Numbered from the stretch's first letter, positions 1 through 8,703 are shown. The stretch is 24,754 bases of DNA from Chrysochromulina tobinii (GCA_001275005.1 JWZX01001314.1:1-24754), one strand, 5' to 3'. Notes: a model not told the origin generated them from the sequence alone. Program-made: numbers and translations.

Positions 1-1099
1 GGCGGCGGCCGCAAAGGCGGCGGCGGCGAGGGCGGAGGCGAGGGCGGCGGCGTGGGCGCGGGCGGGGGCGGCGGCGGCGAGGGCGGCGGCGAGGGCGCAG
101 GCACCGGTGGGGGCTTCGCCCACGCGCACGACTCCGTGAAGGCGGGGCTGTACGTGGCCGCCGTGGGGTCCGTGCAGCCGCGCTTTGCGTACGTGCAGAT
201 GCCATTGTTGAACGTCGCCTACACGCGCATGAGTGGGGATTATTGCAGGGAACGTGGGCGGATTCGAGCCTTCCGACGGTTGAAACTGGGATGGTGGCAA
301 GGCGACGGCGGGAACCGGATGGGAGGAAAGGGGGGCAACGGCGGAAGGGGGGGCGAGGCAGGCGAGGCGGGAGAAGAAGCATGGCAGCAGACGGGAACGG
401 ATGGCACAGGCGCGCAGCGCACCCGCGAATTGTAGTTGGTGGCCGCCGTGTCGTTGCAGCCACCGTACTGGCACATGCCCGCGAGTACGGTGGCAGGGGG
501 CATGGGAGAAGCGATAACGCCGTTGCCGTTCAGGTGGAGGTTTGCCGCGAGAGTGTTAAAGGCAGAGACATAATTGTCGGCGGTGGGATCATTGCACGCA
601 TACAGGAAGTACTGGCAGGACCACGGCGCGTTCACTGGGTTGGGTTTAGCCGGGGAGGGCGCTGCGCAAGACGGTGTTGGGCGGTGGGAGGGTCGTTTCC
701 GTGAGCAGCAGACGGGCGGGGCTGCACCCAGGAGTCACAGGTGCATGGCATGGGCGGCACGCGCAGAGGCGCCCTCCGTGGAGGCGCCCTCCGCATAATC
801 TGTGGGCAAGCATTCGGGTCTGGGAGGTGGAACGGAACCATCTCGGCAGGTCCCTTCGCGCGAGATGCTGCACGCCCCCCAATACATGCGCGGGACTGGC
901 ACTTACTCATCGGCGCGTAGTTGGCAGCCTCCGGATCCGTGCAGACCAAGTTGGGCAAAGGAACGCAAGCTCCCGTGACGCGGCCACCGTACAAGGGGTA
1001 GTAGTTGTCATTCCCCGGTTCGTAGCACACGTCGCCGCGCACAGTGGTGATGCCGGCGAACAGCACGAAGGGTGCCAAGGCGCGCCACGCCGCCGGCAT
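1..1099 (-). CDS. Secreted/surface protein with C-x-D-P-x-A-x-N-Y repeats, three exons, 3' end outside window
   Basis: I read three exons on the minus strand: 1099-907, 634-423 and 218 to beyond base 1. Donors are GTAAGT (906) and GTGCGC (422), acceptors CAG (635) and TAG (219), and the phases match at both joins (phase 1, then phase 0). The product starts with a clear signal peptide (MPAAWRALAPFVLFAGITTVRG). Four copies of a short Cys-Asp-Pro-Ala-Asn-Tyr motif follow: VCTDPEAANY, ACNDPTADNY, GCNDTAATNY and GCTDPTAATY. Splicing recreates a typical unit (ATNYN-SRATFNNGIC). Exon 3 then runs into a Pro/Ser/Ala-rich tail of repeated PSPPP type, open at the window edge, so at least 207 residues are encoded here. 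Motifs of this type are known from secreted and adhesive proteins; the Pro-rich tail resembles algal wall proteins. A cell-surface or matrix role is inference. The gene is divergent from the fucosyltransferase gene at 1352. Confidence 0.72.
219..422 (-). other. Intron 2 of the surface repeat protein gene
   Basis: This 204-base intron has a GTGCGC donor and a TAG acceptor, phase 0. It interrupts a repeat unit, and splicing restores the spacing between the Asn-Tyr motif and the following Gly-Ile-Cys. The acceptor TAG is itself an in-frame stop, so the exon cannot extend further upstream. Confidence 0.65.
635..906 (-). other. Intron 1 of the surface repeat protein gene
   Basis: This 272-base GTAAGT...CAG intron lies between the exons at 1099-907 and 634-423. 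Splicing joins a codon split after its first base (A|TG) and keeps the repeat frame. Reading through the donor loses the repeat pattern. Confidence 0.7.
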
Positions 1100-1351
1100 T
1101 GTGTCGGCAATGTGCCTCGCAACTGTCGGCGCGTGAGCTCTATCGGTGCGTACTTGTACCGGTTCCTCGGGAAGCTCCGCACGTTGGCTGTCCGTGGGTA
1201 AGTCCGCGACGCGTCGGAAAAGTCAGCGATCCGCAAAACTGCGGATGGGCGAACTGAGCTGGTGTGCCATTGTGAAAGATTCACACCGACGCCGACACGT
1301 TCACACTCTCGATGTAAATTGCGAGCGCGCAATTTACATGTGGTCGGCGTG
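1100..1351. promoter_or_regulatory. Divergent intergenic/promoter region between surface protein and fucosyltransferase genes
   Basis: These 252 bases separate two outward-facing start codons (1099 minus, 1352 plus). They contain TGTGAA at 1271-1276, TTCACA at 1280-1285, TTCACAC at 1300-1306, and a perfect inverted repeat at 1312-1339. No TATA box is evident. A GTAAGT at 1198-1203 on the plus strand could be the donor of an upstream leader exon of the fucosyltransferase gene, but I could not support a matching acceptor. Confidence 0.5.
1312..1339. repeat. Perfect 12-bp inverted repeat just upstream of the fucosyltransferase start
   Basis: Arms ATGTAAATTGCG (1312-1323) and CGCAATTTACAT (1328-1339) are exact reverse complements around an AGCG spacer. 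The element ends 12 bases before the ATG at 1352. It could act as a DNA palindrome for a dimeric regulator or as a hairpin in the 5' leader. Confidence 0.8.
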
Positions 1352-2761
1352 ATGCTGGCGCCCTTGGATGGTCGCGCTCTCCTGTGGGACTACGTGCCCT
1401 GGGAGCAGATGAGCAAGCAGCGGCGCGGCGTCATGTGGTCGTTGCAGCTCGCTCGTACACTCAATCGCCAGCTGGTACTTCCGCCGCTGCGCTTCTTGAC
1501 TTCGAGCGACGCGAGGCGTCAGGTGGACGATCCTGACCTCGCCTATGACTATCGAGCGTACTCGCACGTCTTTGACATCGAGCCACTGCGCAAGCTGCAC
1601 CCAGTCGTAGATCTCCACGATTTTCTCCATCGCAACGACTCCAGCGGCAGCCGCATCCAGCCTCGCATTGACCTCATATTCTCCATCCTGCGGGGAGTGT
1701 CGCCGAGACTCAAGGGCGTCCGCAAGCAGCTGCCACTTTGGGACGAGGGGGATTGCGCTTCATCGTTAACCATGGCAAATCCGGGCCAGGCCGATTGCGC
1801 CATTGAGGGTAGCGGCGAGGAGATCTGCGTCACGCCGGTTGCGTTCGCTGGCACGACCCTGAGGGCCCTGAATCATTCGTGCGGATGGGCACCGGAGATG
1901 CGGTTCGATCGGCTACTGCAGGCGCGCGAGGCGCGCGAGCTGCCTGCCGTCGCCCTGCAGGGCATCATCTACCAGCTGCCACCTCCGAGCTCGATGCGCC
2001 CGTTGGCGGAGGCGCGCGCTCAGCTGGCGGCGGACGGCGAGGGGTGCGGCTGGCACTGCCCATACAACGCCATGCGGCTGGCCATGCTCTACCAGCCGCG
2101 GTACACGGCCGCGGCTCGGCGTTTCCTCGAGGCTGTGCGCGCACAGCACGCGCCCGAACGCGGCGCCGTCGACGACGACGACCACGACGACGACCACGAC
2201 GACGCCAAAAACGACGACGACCCTGCGGCCTCCGACCGCGCCGCGAACGAGCTGCCTCGAGTACTACCTCGCGTTCTGGGCGTGCACTGGCGGCGTGGCG
2301 ACTTCGCCATCCAGCGCGCCGGGCAGCACGAGACAGAGTGCTCGGACGTGGCAAGTGGCTCCGAGCTCAAGCCATGCGCAAAGCGCCAGATCATCCTCTC
2401 ACCGGCCGAGCTCGCAGCCTCTATCCAACGGCACCTTGCCCTCCACAGCTGCCAGGTCGTCTTCCTCGCCACGGACGCGAGCTTCGACGAGATCCGCGAG
2501 CTCAACAGCTCGCTCAAGGGCACGCCACTCTTGCGCTTCGATCCGGCGCCGCTCCTCCCCCGCGCTGGCGCGGGCGAGGCCGAAGACGCGCGCGAGACAC
2601 TACTCGACTTCTCTGGCAAGCCGGAGCGCGCTATCATGGACACCCTCATCTGTGCCTTCGCGGATGCTTTCCTCGCCACGCGTCTCTCGATCTTCTCGTG
2701 GAACATTCTCGAGGAGCGCATCGTGCAGGGCATGGCGGCCGAGACTGGACGCTACATGTGA
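1352..2761 (+). CDS. GDP-fucose protein O-fucosyltransferase, POFUT2-like
   Basis: This is probably an ER enzyme transferring fucose from GDP-fucose to Ser/Thr of folded repeats; in animals POFUT2 modifies thrombospondin type 1 repeats. The 469-residue product shows the family pattern in order. An N-terminal GRALLWDYVPWEQMSKQRRG stretch leads into LARTLNRQLVLPP. The nucleotide-binding HWRRGDF motif is at residues 312-318. VVFLATDAS follows, then a C-terminal DTLICAFADAFLATRLSIFSW block near residues 429-450 that matches the POFUT2 end. An acidic insert of Asp and His (bases about 2167-2224) sits before HWRRGDF. The first in-frame ATG is at 1352; the frame is open upstream to a stop at 1199 but has no ATG. 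No signal peptide is visible from this start, so an upstream exon carrying one is possible. Length is close to animal POFUT2 (about 430). The family call is firm, the acceptor substrate unknown. Confidence 0.85.
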   Translation: MLAPLDGRALLWDYVPWEQMSKQRRGVMWSLQLARTLNRQLVLPPLRFLTSSDARRQVDDPDLAYDYRAYSHVFDIEPLRKLHPVVDLHDFLHRNDSSGSRIQPRIDLIFSILRGVSPRLKGVRKQLPLWDEGDCASSLTMANPGQADCAIEGSGEEICVTPVAFAGTTLRALNHSCGWAPEMRFDRLLQAREARELPAVALQGIIYQLPPPSSMRPLAEARAQLAADGEGCGWHCPYNAMRLAMLYQPRYTAAARRFLEAVRAQHAPERGAVDDDDHDDDHDDAKNDDDPAASDRAANELPRVLPRVLGVHWRRGDFAIQRAGQHETECSDVASGSELKPCAKRQIILSPAELAASIQRHLALHSCQVVFLATDASFDEIRELNSSLKGTPLLRFDPAPLLPRAGAGEAEDARETLLDFSGKPERAIMDTLICAFADAFLATRLSIFSWNILEERIVQGMAAETGRYM

Positions 2762-3136
2762 CGGTGTGACGCCGCCGAGTCGGAGGGTGTGGGGAACGAT
2801 GGAGTGCGTCATATTCTACCGGGGGTAGAGGATGGTTAGAGGCGTCGGTAGGTCATCAACCGCTTCGCATTCCGAGGCGAGGGGGGATGGGGGAGGGCAC
2901 ACCGGATCCCCAGGAAGTGTAATATAGCCGAGCACAACATCACCACGGTTCGCCACCGAAGCCGGCACACGCCAGGAGCAGGAGGGAGGAGGCGTGAATC
3001 ACCCTCGCGTCGGTGTCTCGCACGGTCGTCCCTTAGTATACCTTAGATGCGTATCAGCAGCCATGATACAGTTCGAGTCAGAAAATGTCTCAGGAATTGC
3101 AACATTCACACCCGCGTAGTGTGAAACCGCGGACTC
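2762..3136. other. Intergenic region with inverted repeat before TMEM18
   Basis: These 375 bases between two plus-strand genes hold no convincing coding potential. A 7-bp inverted repeat, TTCACAC (3105-3111) and GTGTGAA (3119-3125), ends 11 bases before the ATG at 3137. The same TTCACAC motif occurs twice before the fucosyltransferase gene, so this is probably promoter or 5' leader. Confidence 0.5.
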
Positions 3137-3625
3137 ATGGCCAGCGGACCTGTGAATCCCGCCATGCTCGAGCGGCTGCTCGCGGCGAGCGCCAACTTTT
3201 CGGCGGCTAACCTTACGCAGAGCTTCATGACGGACATGCTCGGCTTCTACCACGCCGTCGACTGGAGCGAGCCGTGGTTGCGCGGGCTCGCCGTCTTCCA
3301 CATCCTCGTGTGGACCATCGCGATTGCCTTTCGCCGCTGGGATAATGTGCAGATGCTGCTCCTAGTGAGCATCCTCGGCGTGGTGTACAGCGCCGAGACT
3401 CTCAATCGGCTCGGTGGCGAGCATTGGCAGCAGTTCGCCGGTCAAAACTACTTTGACAAGCAAGGCGTCTTCATCTCGGTGCTCTTCTCAGCGCCGCTAC
3501 TCGCGTGTACCCTGTTCATGCTGCTGAACGCGCTGCGCTCGGCCAGCAGCCTGCTGATAAAGGTCAAACGCAAGGAGTTGCGCGCAGTGGCGCGTACGCG
3601 GCGAGAGGAGAAGAAGCAGGAATGA
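3137..3625 (+). CDS. TMEM18: TMEM18 family multi-pass membrane protein
   Basis: The 162-residue product matches the TMEM18 family over most of its length. The hallmark VDWSEPWLRGLAVFHIL segment begins at about residue 39. A second hydrophobic segment (VQMLLLVSILGVVYSAETLN) follows, and then YFDKQGVFISVLFSAPLLA, very close to the family consensus. The C-terminus is basic (VKRKELRAVARTRREEKK), as in animal TMEM18, where it is involved in nuclear-envelope localisation and DNA binding. Three membrane helices are visible; animal TMEM18 is about 140 residues, so this copy carries a slightly longer N-terminus. The gene has no introns and starts at the first in-frame ATG, shortly after an inverted repeat. 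Its function here would be a nuclear-membrane protein; the molecular role of the family is not well settled. Confidence 0.9.
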   Translation: MASGPVNPAMLERLLAASANFSAANLTQSFMTDMLGFYHAVDWSEPWLRGLAVFHILVWTIAIAFRRWDNVQMLLLVSILGVVYSAETLNRLGGEHWQQFAGQNYFDKQGVFISVLFSAPLLACTLFMLLNALRSASSLLIKVKRKELRAVARTRREEKKQE

Positions 3626-3990
3626 GGTACTGGAGACCTTGTGTGGTGTGGTGAGGGTGAGCGCGGCGACCCGCGGTACGGGCTGGTGTGGACCGATTCC
3701 GGGGGTCTTGGTTGCGATTCAGAGCGCACATGCAGGCCCTCGCCTTAGCCAGAGAATCCAGAAATCAGATCTCCCCGCGCCTCCCCCGATCCCCTCTTGG
3801 CTCGAACGTGGAATCGAATGTATCAGTGTAACACCCTGCACTCCCGCTCCGCGTCCTGACGTAGTCGTAGTACGTAGACGTGTTCGTCACGTGTTAAACA
3901 GGTGTTAGTATCGTGTTTGACAGGGCGCATGTGAGTCGAACGCACCACGAGAGCCCATTCGAAAGCCCATGCCAATTCCCATCTGCGCTT
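3626..3990. other. Convergent 3' intergenic region between TMEM18 and WDR89
   Basis: These 365 bases lie between the 3' ends of two converging genes. I see no gene. Short repeats of GTAGTAC/ACGTAG type occur near 3858-3880, and a 5-bp inverted repeat ACGTG-TTCGT-CACGT spans 3878-3892. These could be 3' end elements but nothing is firm. Confidence 0.4.
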
Positions 3991-5331
3991 TCAATAGGGC
4001 TTCACGCGCCACTTCTCCTTGTCCTTTGGGCGCTTGATCTTCTTTGCCGCCAGGCCATCGTCCACCGCCGGCTCGTCGTCGTCAGGCGCACCCGTGGCTT
4101 CCTCGGCCAACGGCGACTCTTCCGTCGGCTTGGGCCCCATCGCCATCGCCAGCCGCGCCTCCGCTTTGCCCATAGCTGCGGCGCTACTCTTGGCCGACCG
4201 AGCACCAGCAGGCGACGGCGCGCCACGAGTCTCCCCAGGCCAAAGGCACACGACCCCATCCTCCGCGCCCGTCACGAACGTGGCATCCGCTTGCACATAG
4301 TGGAAGGCGCGTATCCGATCGATGTGACCACGTGGACGCGATGCTGCCGGCATCGTGCCCACGTGGCGAATGCCGTCGGGGCGTACCTCGAAGGTGCGCC
4401 CCGTGCCGTCTGCGTCACCTCCGAGCATGAGGAGACGCCCCGCCTTCACGTCCCAGGCACAGCCGACGACGTAAGCGAGGGAGAGGCTGCCCATCGCCGC
4501 GGTCGCCGCAGACAAGGAAGCCGCCGCCGAGGACGCCGCCACCGAGGACGCCGCCCTCGACGTGCTCGCTTTCGCCCCGGTGGGCCCATCAGTGAGGTGG
4601 TCGCTGGTCAAGTGTGGCACGAGGTTGTCGAACGACCCGAGCCGCTCAGCGAGTACCAGATTCCACAGCGAGATGGCGTCGGTCGAGGAGAGCGCCCAGG
4701 CGCATTCGCAAGGTGCATCCGAAGGCGCGCCGGCGCCGCAGAAGAAGCCCAGCGCCGTCACAGGGCTCTCCGTATTGTGGGTACCCACGACTGCATCGTC
4801 CTCGTCGGTCACTCGACAGTCGATCTCGCACAGCAGCCCATCCATCGAACCTGTAAGGAGGCTGGGCGCCGCTGCGCTCCCTGGACGGAATCGCACTTGT
4901 GTCACGGCCTCAGTGTGCACCTCGTATCGCGCGAGAGGCGTGGTCAGGCGGCGTACGTCCCACAGCACGACCGCCGTCTCCGTGCCCGTGGCAACTAGGT
5001 GCGCTTCCGGTTCAACGCTCACGCTCCAGACCTCACTGCCATCGTCGGCCGCCGGAATCTCCCTCACCGGAGCCAAGCATGCTGCCGACGGGTCCCACAA
5101 GCGCACACGCCCATCGGAAGAGGCAGAGTAGAGCGTGTGAGGCCCTGAGAAGCAGAGCTCGTTAATGCGGGCGTCGTGCGCATTGGCGAGCTGGTTGACT
5201 GCAGTGAGTGTGACGCGGTCGCGCAAGCCGAGAACTCGCTCACTCGTGGCCAGAGCGAGCAGCGCTGAATCTGCACAGCCCTCTACGCAGAGCGCGAAGC
5301 CGGGGCCGACGTCAACGGAGCGCGTGGCCAT
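3991..5331 (-). CDS. WDR89: WD40-repeat protein, WDR89 family
   Basis: The 446-residue product is a beta-propeller of the WDR89 family. Recognisable blades include the one ending TLYSASSDGRVRLWD, the block VTQVRFRPGS...LLTGSMDGLL followed by DEDDAVVGTHNTESPVTALGF (closely matching the DNEEDALVTTCN region of WDR89), and the last blade HIDRIRAFHYV...TFVTGAEDGVVCLWPG. The C-terminus is basic (AKKIKRPKDKEKWRVKPY), as in animal WDR89. A low-complexity Ala/Ser insert lies mid-protein. I prefer the ATG at 5331: its context is good (A at -3, G at +4) and it gives the family N-terminus. An ATG at 5505 would add 58 Arg-rich residues unlike the family and would leave only 78 bases to the upstream gene. 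Molecular function is unknown; WD40 propellers are scaffolds for complexes. Confidence 0.85.
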   Translation of the reverse strand: MATRSVDVGPGFALCVEGCADSALLALATSERVLGLRDRVTLTAVNQLANAHDARINELCFSGPHTLYSASSDGRVRLWDPSAACLAPVREIPAADDGSEVWSVSVEPEAHLVATGTETAVVLWDVRRLTTPLARYEVHTEAVTQVRFRPGSAAAPSLLTGSMDGLLCEIDCRVTDEDDAVVGTHNTESPVTALGFFCGAGAPSDAPCECAWALSSTDAISLWNLVLAERLGSFDNLVPHLTSDHLTDGPTGAKASTSRAASSVAASSAAASLSAATAAMGSLSLAYVVGCAWDVKAGRLLMLGGDADGTGRTFEVRPDGIRHVGTMPAASRPRGHIDRIRAFHYVQADATFVTGAEDGVVCLWPGETRGAPSPAGARSAKSSAAAMGKAEARLAMAMGPKPTEESPLAEEATGAPDDDEPAVDDGLAAKKIKRPKDKEKWRVKPY

Positions 5332-5583
5332 GATACCCGCAACACGGTCGGGACCTTGCAACAGGACCTCTCGCCGGCGCCGCGGCGCCGCGGCAGAGAA
5401 GGCGTGAAGGCGGCAGATGTTCACAGCCGGACAGGCTGCTCTCTCGTCTCTCCTCTTCTCCACAACCACTCTCAACCTTTTGACGCGTCGAGACATCTTT
5501 GACAAAACAAAGTTTGAGGACTTAGTACTCGATAACGTTGCTCGCAGGCACCGCCGTGTTGCGCTTACCTCGTCTGAGAACTA
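5332..5583. promoter_or_regulatory. Likely promoter/leader of the WDR89 gene
   Basis: This stretch separates the stop of the coiled-coil gene (5584) from the preferred WDR89 start (5331), both on the minus strand. It carries TTCACA at 5420-5425 (TGTGAA on the coding strand), about 90 bases upstream of the ATG, and an A/T-richer patch around 5500-5530. The open frame continues through part of it to an ATG at 5505. Confidence 0.4.
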
Positions 5584-6741
5584 TTATTCAGGGGCTTGCA
5601 CAGGTCCAGCAGGATCATACACTGCTGCTGGCCGGGGCAGCCTCGTGCGCATGGCCTCGGGCGGGCTGCTTCCATAATCAAGAGTCGCGGCGCTGATCGC
5701 CGCGGCGCCCGCGGCGCTAATCCTCCCGCTGCGCGGCGGCGAGAGGAGGCGTGCGTGGCGTACGGCGAGCGATGAGTACTCGGTGCAAGCGCGCCCGAGC
5801 GCATTCTCCATCTGCTCAAAGTGATCGAGATCGGCCGAATGGGCGGCGCGGGTCGCCTCGAGCTCCGAGGCGAGCGCGGCCTTGTGCGTACGCACGCTCT
5901 GCAGCCGCTCCTCGAGTTTGTGCGCGCGCTCGGCGGCCTCCTCGCGCGCCTGCCGCTCACTTTCGAGGACCATCTGCACCTTCTCCTCGCGCTCCTTCGC
6001 CTCGTCCGCTCTGCGGAGCAGCACCCGACGCTCCGCCTCGTCACGCTGACGGTGGCTCCTCACCTCATTCGCGTGCACGCGTTTGCCGTGCTCGAAGGCC
6101 TCCTCAGCCTTCTGCTTCGCGCGCTCCTGGGCGCGGCGTAGCCGCGCGCGCGCCTCCGTCTCCAGCTGTGCCTTTCCCTCCTCGTAGCCCGCCTCCCAGT
6201 GCGCCGCCAGCAGCGCCTCTGCCTCGAGGTTGCGCTGCTTGGTGGCCGCGAGTTCTGCCTCGCTCGCGAGCAGCCGCTGCGCGTACTTCTGGAGTACATT
6301 GTGCAGGTCCGATATCTCCGCCCTCATGGCCTCATGCTTCGCAGCATGCAGCTCGTTCGCCGCCTGCAGCGACGCGCATGTGCTCTGCGCGTTGTCGAGC
6401 GCTGCCCGCGCTTCGGTGAGCTGCTCCTCTACCTCGGCTAACGCGGGCCGCAACCGGCCGAGCTCCTCCCGTGCTGACTCAAGCTCACGTCGCTGCTCCT
6501 CGCTAATGTGCAAGAGCTCGTGGTACCGCTCGTTCACCGTGAGCAGCTCTTGCATGCACGCCTGCAGCCTCCGTGGCAGCGCCTCGCTTGGCCGGACGCC
6601 GGATGACGAGGGCCGCGACGCTGCGACGCACTCGCGAGCTAACAGCACGGCACGAGCGTTGGCCGAGTGCGACGACGACGTGGGCTGCCCAGCAGAACGA
6701 GCATGGCTGGCGGCGAGCAGGCGACAATGGGCTGGATGCAT
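5584..6741 (-). CDS. Long coiled-coil protein of unknown function
   Basis: I do not recognise a named family. The 385-residue product has a short Ser/Ala/Arg-rich head (residues 1-55). From about residue 57 to 316 it is almost continuously helical with heptad spacing: HELLHISEEQRRELESAREE, then LAEVEEQLTEARAALDNAQ, then a Lys/Arg/Glu-rich stretch (ARARLRRAQERAKQKAEEAF) and a final HKLEERLQSVRTHKAALASE. The tail is Ser/Pro/Ala-rich. No motor, kinase or EF-hand motif is visible, nor any transmembrane segment. The pattern fits a cytoskeletal, centrosomal or basal-body structural protein, but that is inference from composition only. The start is the first ATG (6741). TGTGAA motifs lie 16 and 38 bases upstream of it. 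Confidence 0.65.
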   Translation of the reverse strand: MHPAHCRLLAASHARSAGQPTSSSHSANARAVLLARECVAASRPSSSGVRPSEALPRRLQACMQELLTVNERYHELLHISEEQRRELESAREELGRLRPALAEVEEQLTEARAALDNAQSTCASLQAANELHAAKHEAMRAEISDLHNVLQKYAQRLLASEAELAATKQRNLEAEALLAAHWEAGYEEGKAQLETEARARLRRAQERAKQKAEEAFEHGKRVHANEVRSHRQRDEAERRVLLRRADEAKEREEKVQMVLESERQAREEAAERAHKLEERLQSVRTHKAALASELEATRAAHSADLDHFEQMENALGRACTEYSSLAVRHARLLSPPRSGRISAAGAAAISAATLDYGSSPPEAMRTRLPRPAAVYDPAGPVQAPE

Positions 6742-7339
6742 TGAAATGCCTCAATTTGTGAATGGAAACGTATGGAAGTGTGAACTGACGGCCGTCTGTG
6801 GGGTCTCAGAGTCGACCTTCGCAACCAAACGCCACGGTAACGAGTCAGTAGGTTACTGTACCACGGAAGATGTTTCAACCTGCACCGTGAACTAACGTGC
6901 TCGTGTGAAAGACAATCAGCGGAGCCATTTAAGGTCCAGCCGTTCAACCGGGGAGCGGGGGTGGCTTTCGTGGAACTCAAATGCGCTGTGTCTCCGTGCC
7001 TGACTCCGTGTCTCTGAATTGGGATTGTTTCGGAATATTAGCAGAGCCGTGAACGTGTGATTGCCAAACTGGCACCCCAGTCGAGTCAAGTCGAGTCACT
7101 GCGGGACGGGATCTAGCGACTGGATCTGGAGATCCGATGTACACCTATGTCCTATCTACTCACTACTTCGCTTTGGTGTGGCGGACGTCCGCCGGTGTTC
7201 GGTTACTAAGACTCTACTAAAATGAAAATTTCGAACGCTCGCTCGTTATGTTGTTGTCTTTGGTTGTTGTAGATGTCCAGCGCAAGGCAGACATAAGCGT
7301 TCGTTGTCCTTCGTTGTCCTGCTAGTGCTACCCTACATC
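6742..7339. other. Intergenic region: promoter of coiled-coil gene and 3' region of the GT8 gene
   Basis: These 598 bases contain no supported gene. TGTGAA occurs at 6757-6762, 6779-6784 and 6904-6909, the first two within 45 bases of the coiled-coil start. Two perfect short tandem duplications are present: AGTCGAGTCA at 7079-7088 and 7089-7098, and TCGTTGTCCT at 7301-7310 and 7311-7320. Base composition is less GC-rich than the flanking genes. Confidence 0.5.
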
Positions 7340-8596
7340 TCACTTGCAACACTGACGCGCCAAGAAGCCGTGCATGCGTGCTGCAGGAGCCACTTTACGG
7401 AAGGGATCAACGTGGCAACGGTACTGTTCAAGCAGAGTGCGGCAAGTCGATCGATCATAATGCCGATCGATGAGAGTCCAGAGAAACTTCTTCGATTCGA
7501 ACTCGTTACCGTGGATCACATGGCACGGAGCGTCGCAATGGTGGAGTGCTCGGAATTGCGACGCTGCGTGCATGAGTGCAATACCATTCGTTGATGTCTG
7601 CAAGTTCCAGCCACATGGCAGTGTATCTGCAACCGAGTGAGACGATAGTTTGGCGTCAATGACTTTACTCGCGAGTGGCGAGCGATCCAGAAGGGGCGTG
7701 GATGCGAGCTGCTCACAGAATAGAGATTTACCGCCAGAGGCATTCTTGCTCATGTCGGAGAACAACGATTGGTCGGCCGTCCATCCCAATTTTTCGCTCG
7801 TAGGGTCTGAGTGTCGTGTGAGCAATCGAGAATAGAGCTCAGAATGACGCAAGCCGTCCAAATCTAGCAGCAGTACGCCACTATTGAAGCTGATGCCACC
7901 CTTGGAGTACACGTCGTGGCGCGACTTACTCTCCTCGACGGACATGCCGATGTGCTGGCCAGGGGAAAAGTGGTCGAAGTGTTGCCACAGCAGTGCAGGG
8001 TCGCTCAGGAAGAAGAGATCTGCATCCAGAAAGAGCACTCGCGGTATCCATTTCGGTAGGAGTAGGTGCAGGACATTCTTCCACAGGTAGAATCGACCAT
8101 TGCCCGAGGCCAGGGATGAAAGCTTTTGATGCATTTCAAGTGCGTCAGCGGGAGCAGCCAGCAGGGAATGCACATGCAGTCGGCCGGTAGTGTGCAGCGC
8201 TGATGTCTGTCCATTATAGCAAACTCGTCTCCGCATGTCTTCCGCGTCCTCGCTAGTCACCATGTGGTATACTGCTTGCATGGTGGTGGACCTCCGCTCA
8301 ACGTGTGATATGGCTGCAAAATTGAACTGCGTTCGCTTGGTAATGTATTGCCCCTTGCCTATGGAAAGGTACGCGATGTGCATTAGCGACCGAGCGTCGA
8401 GGGGAAACTTACTTTCACCGCATGCAGCCTTTCCCAACGGCTGAACGAGGAACCTGGTTGGTGGCGGGCGGGACACGTTGCGGCAGTCAACGTGGATGAA
8501 ATCGGTTTGCACTTTCTTGGCACGGCTCGCATTCGCAGAGTACAGCTGGAGCAGCACGAGCATGAGAGTGTGCCTGGTTGAGACCACCATGATCAC
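7340..8596 (-). CDS. GT8-type glycosyltransferase, LARGE/xylosyltransferase-like
   Basis: The 418-residue product begins with a hydrophobic signal or type II anchor (TLMLVLLQLYSANA), so it should face the ER/Golgi lumen. The rest follows the GT8 fold seen in the xylosyltransferase half of LARGE. KNVLHLLLPKWIPRVLFLDAD has the metal-binding DAD at residues 191-193. GGISFNSGVLLLDLDGLR (233-250) is next, then an ADQ motif (274-276), LPCGWNLQ (327-333), and a late His-Gly-Asn with downstream Lys-Lys (362-370) in the position of the family's terminal metal-binding His region. It should transfer a sugar from a UDP-sugar in a Mn-dependent way; donor and acceptor cannot be read from the sequence. There is no second catalytic domain, so it is shorter than animal LARGE. 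The start is the ATG at 8596. Confidence 0.8.
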   Translation of the reverse strand: MIMVVSTRHTLMLVLLQLYSANASRAKKVQTDFIHVDCRNVSRPPPTRFLVQPLGKAACGESKFPLDARSLMHIAYLSIGKGQYITKRTQFNFAAISHVERRSTTMQAVYHMVTSEDAEDMRRRVCYNGQTSALHTTGRLHVHSLLAAPADALEMHQKLSSLASGNGRFYLWKNVLHLLLPKWIPRVLFLDADLFFLSDPALLWQHFDHFSPGQHIGMSVEESKSRHDVYSKGGISFNSGVLLLDLDGLRHSELYSRLLTRHSDPTSEKLGWTADQSLFSDMSKNASGGKSLFCEQLASTPLLDRSPLASKVIDAKLSSHSVADTLPCGWNLQTSTNGIALMHAASQFRALHHCDAPCHVIHGNEFESKKFLWTLIDRHYDRSTCRTLLEQYRCHVDPFRKVAPAARMHGFLARQCCK

Positions 8597-8703
8597 TGAT
8601 CACGTCGGCCTGGGAACCGTGAATTCCTCTTGTCTCGGCGCGCAGTCGGCCATAACAAGTTGACAACCCGACGAACCAAATTTGGGACTTGTCCCGGAGA
8701 GAC

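Noticed and set aside
632-906. Read-through of the surface protein frame past the GTAAGT donor
   Set aside because: The residues beyond it lose the repeat pattern, whereas splicing to 634 restores it in phase.
1110-1197. Leader exon of the fucosyltransferase gene ending at GTAAGT (1198)
   Set aside because: The ATG at 1110 meets a stop after eight codons and no matching acceptor before 1352 could be supported.
3700-3830. Possible tRNA-like B box around GGTTGCGATTC
   Set aside because: It lacks a matching A box, acceptor stem or cloverleaf pairing.
3913-4998. Plus-strand open frame (361 codons) across the WDR89 gene
   Set aside because: It overlaps clear WD40 blades on the other strand and its translation is Arg/His-rich shadow sequence.
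5332-5505. 58-residue N-terminal extension of WDR89 from the ATG at 5505
   Set aside because: It is Arg-rich, unlike the family, and would leave almost no promoter space; the ATG at 5331 has a better context. It is not fully excluded.
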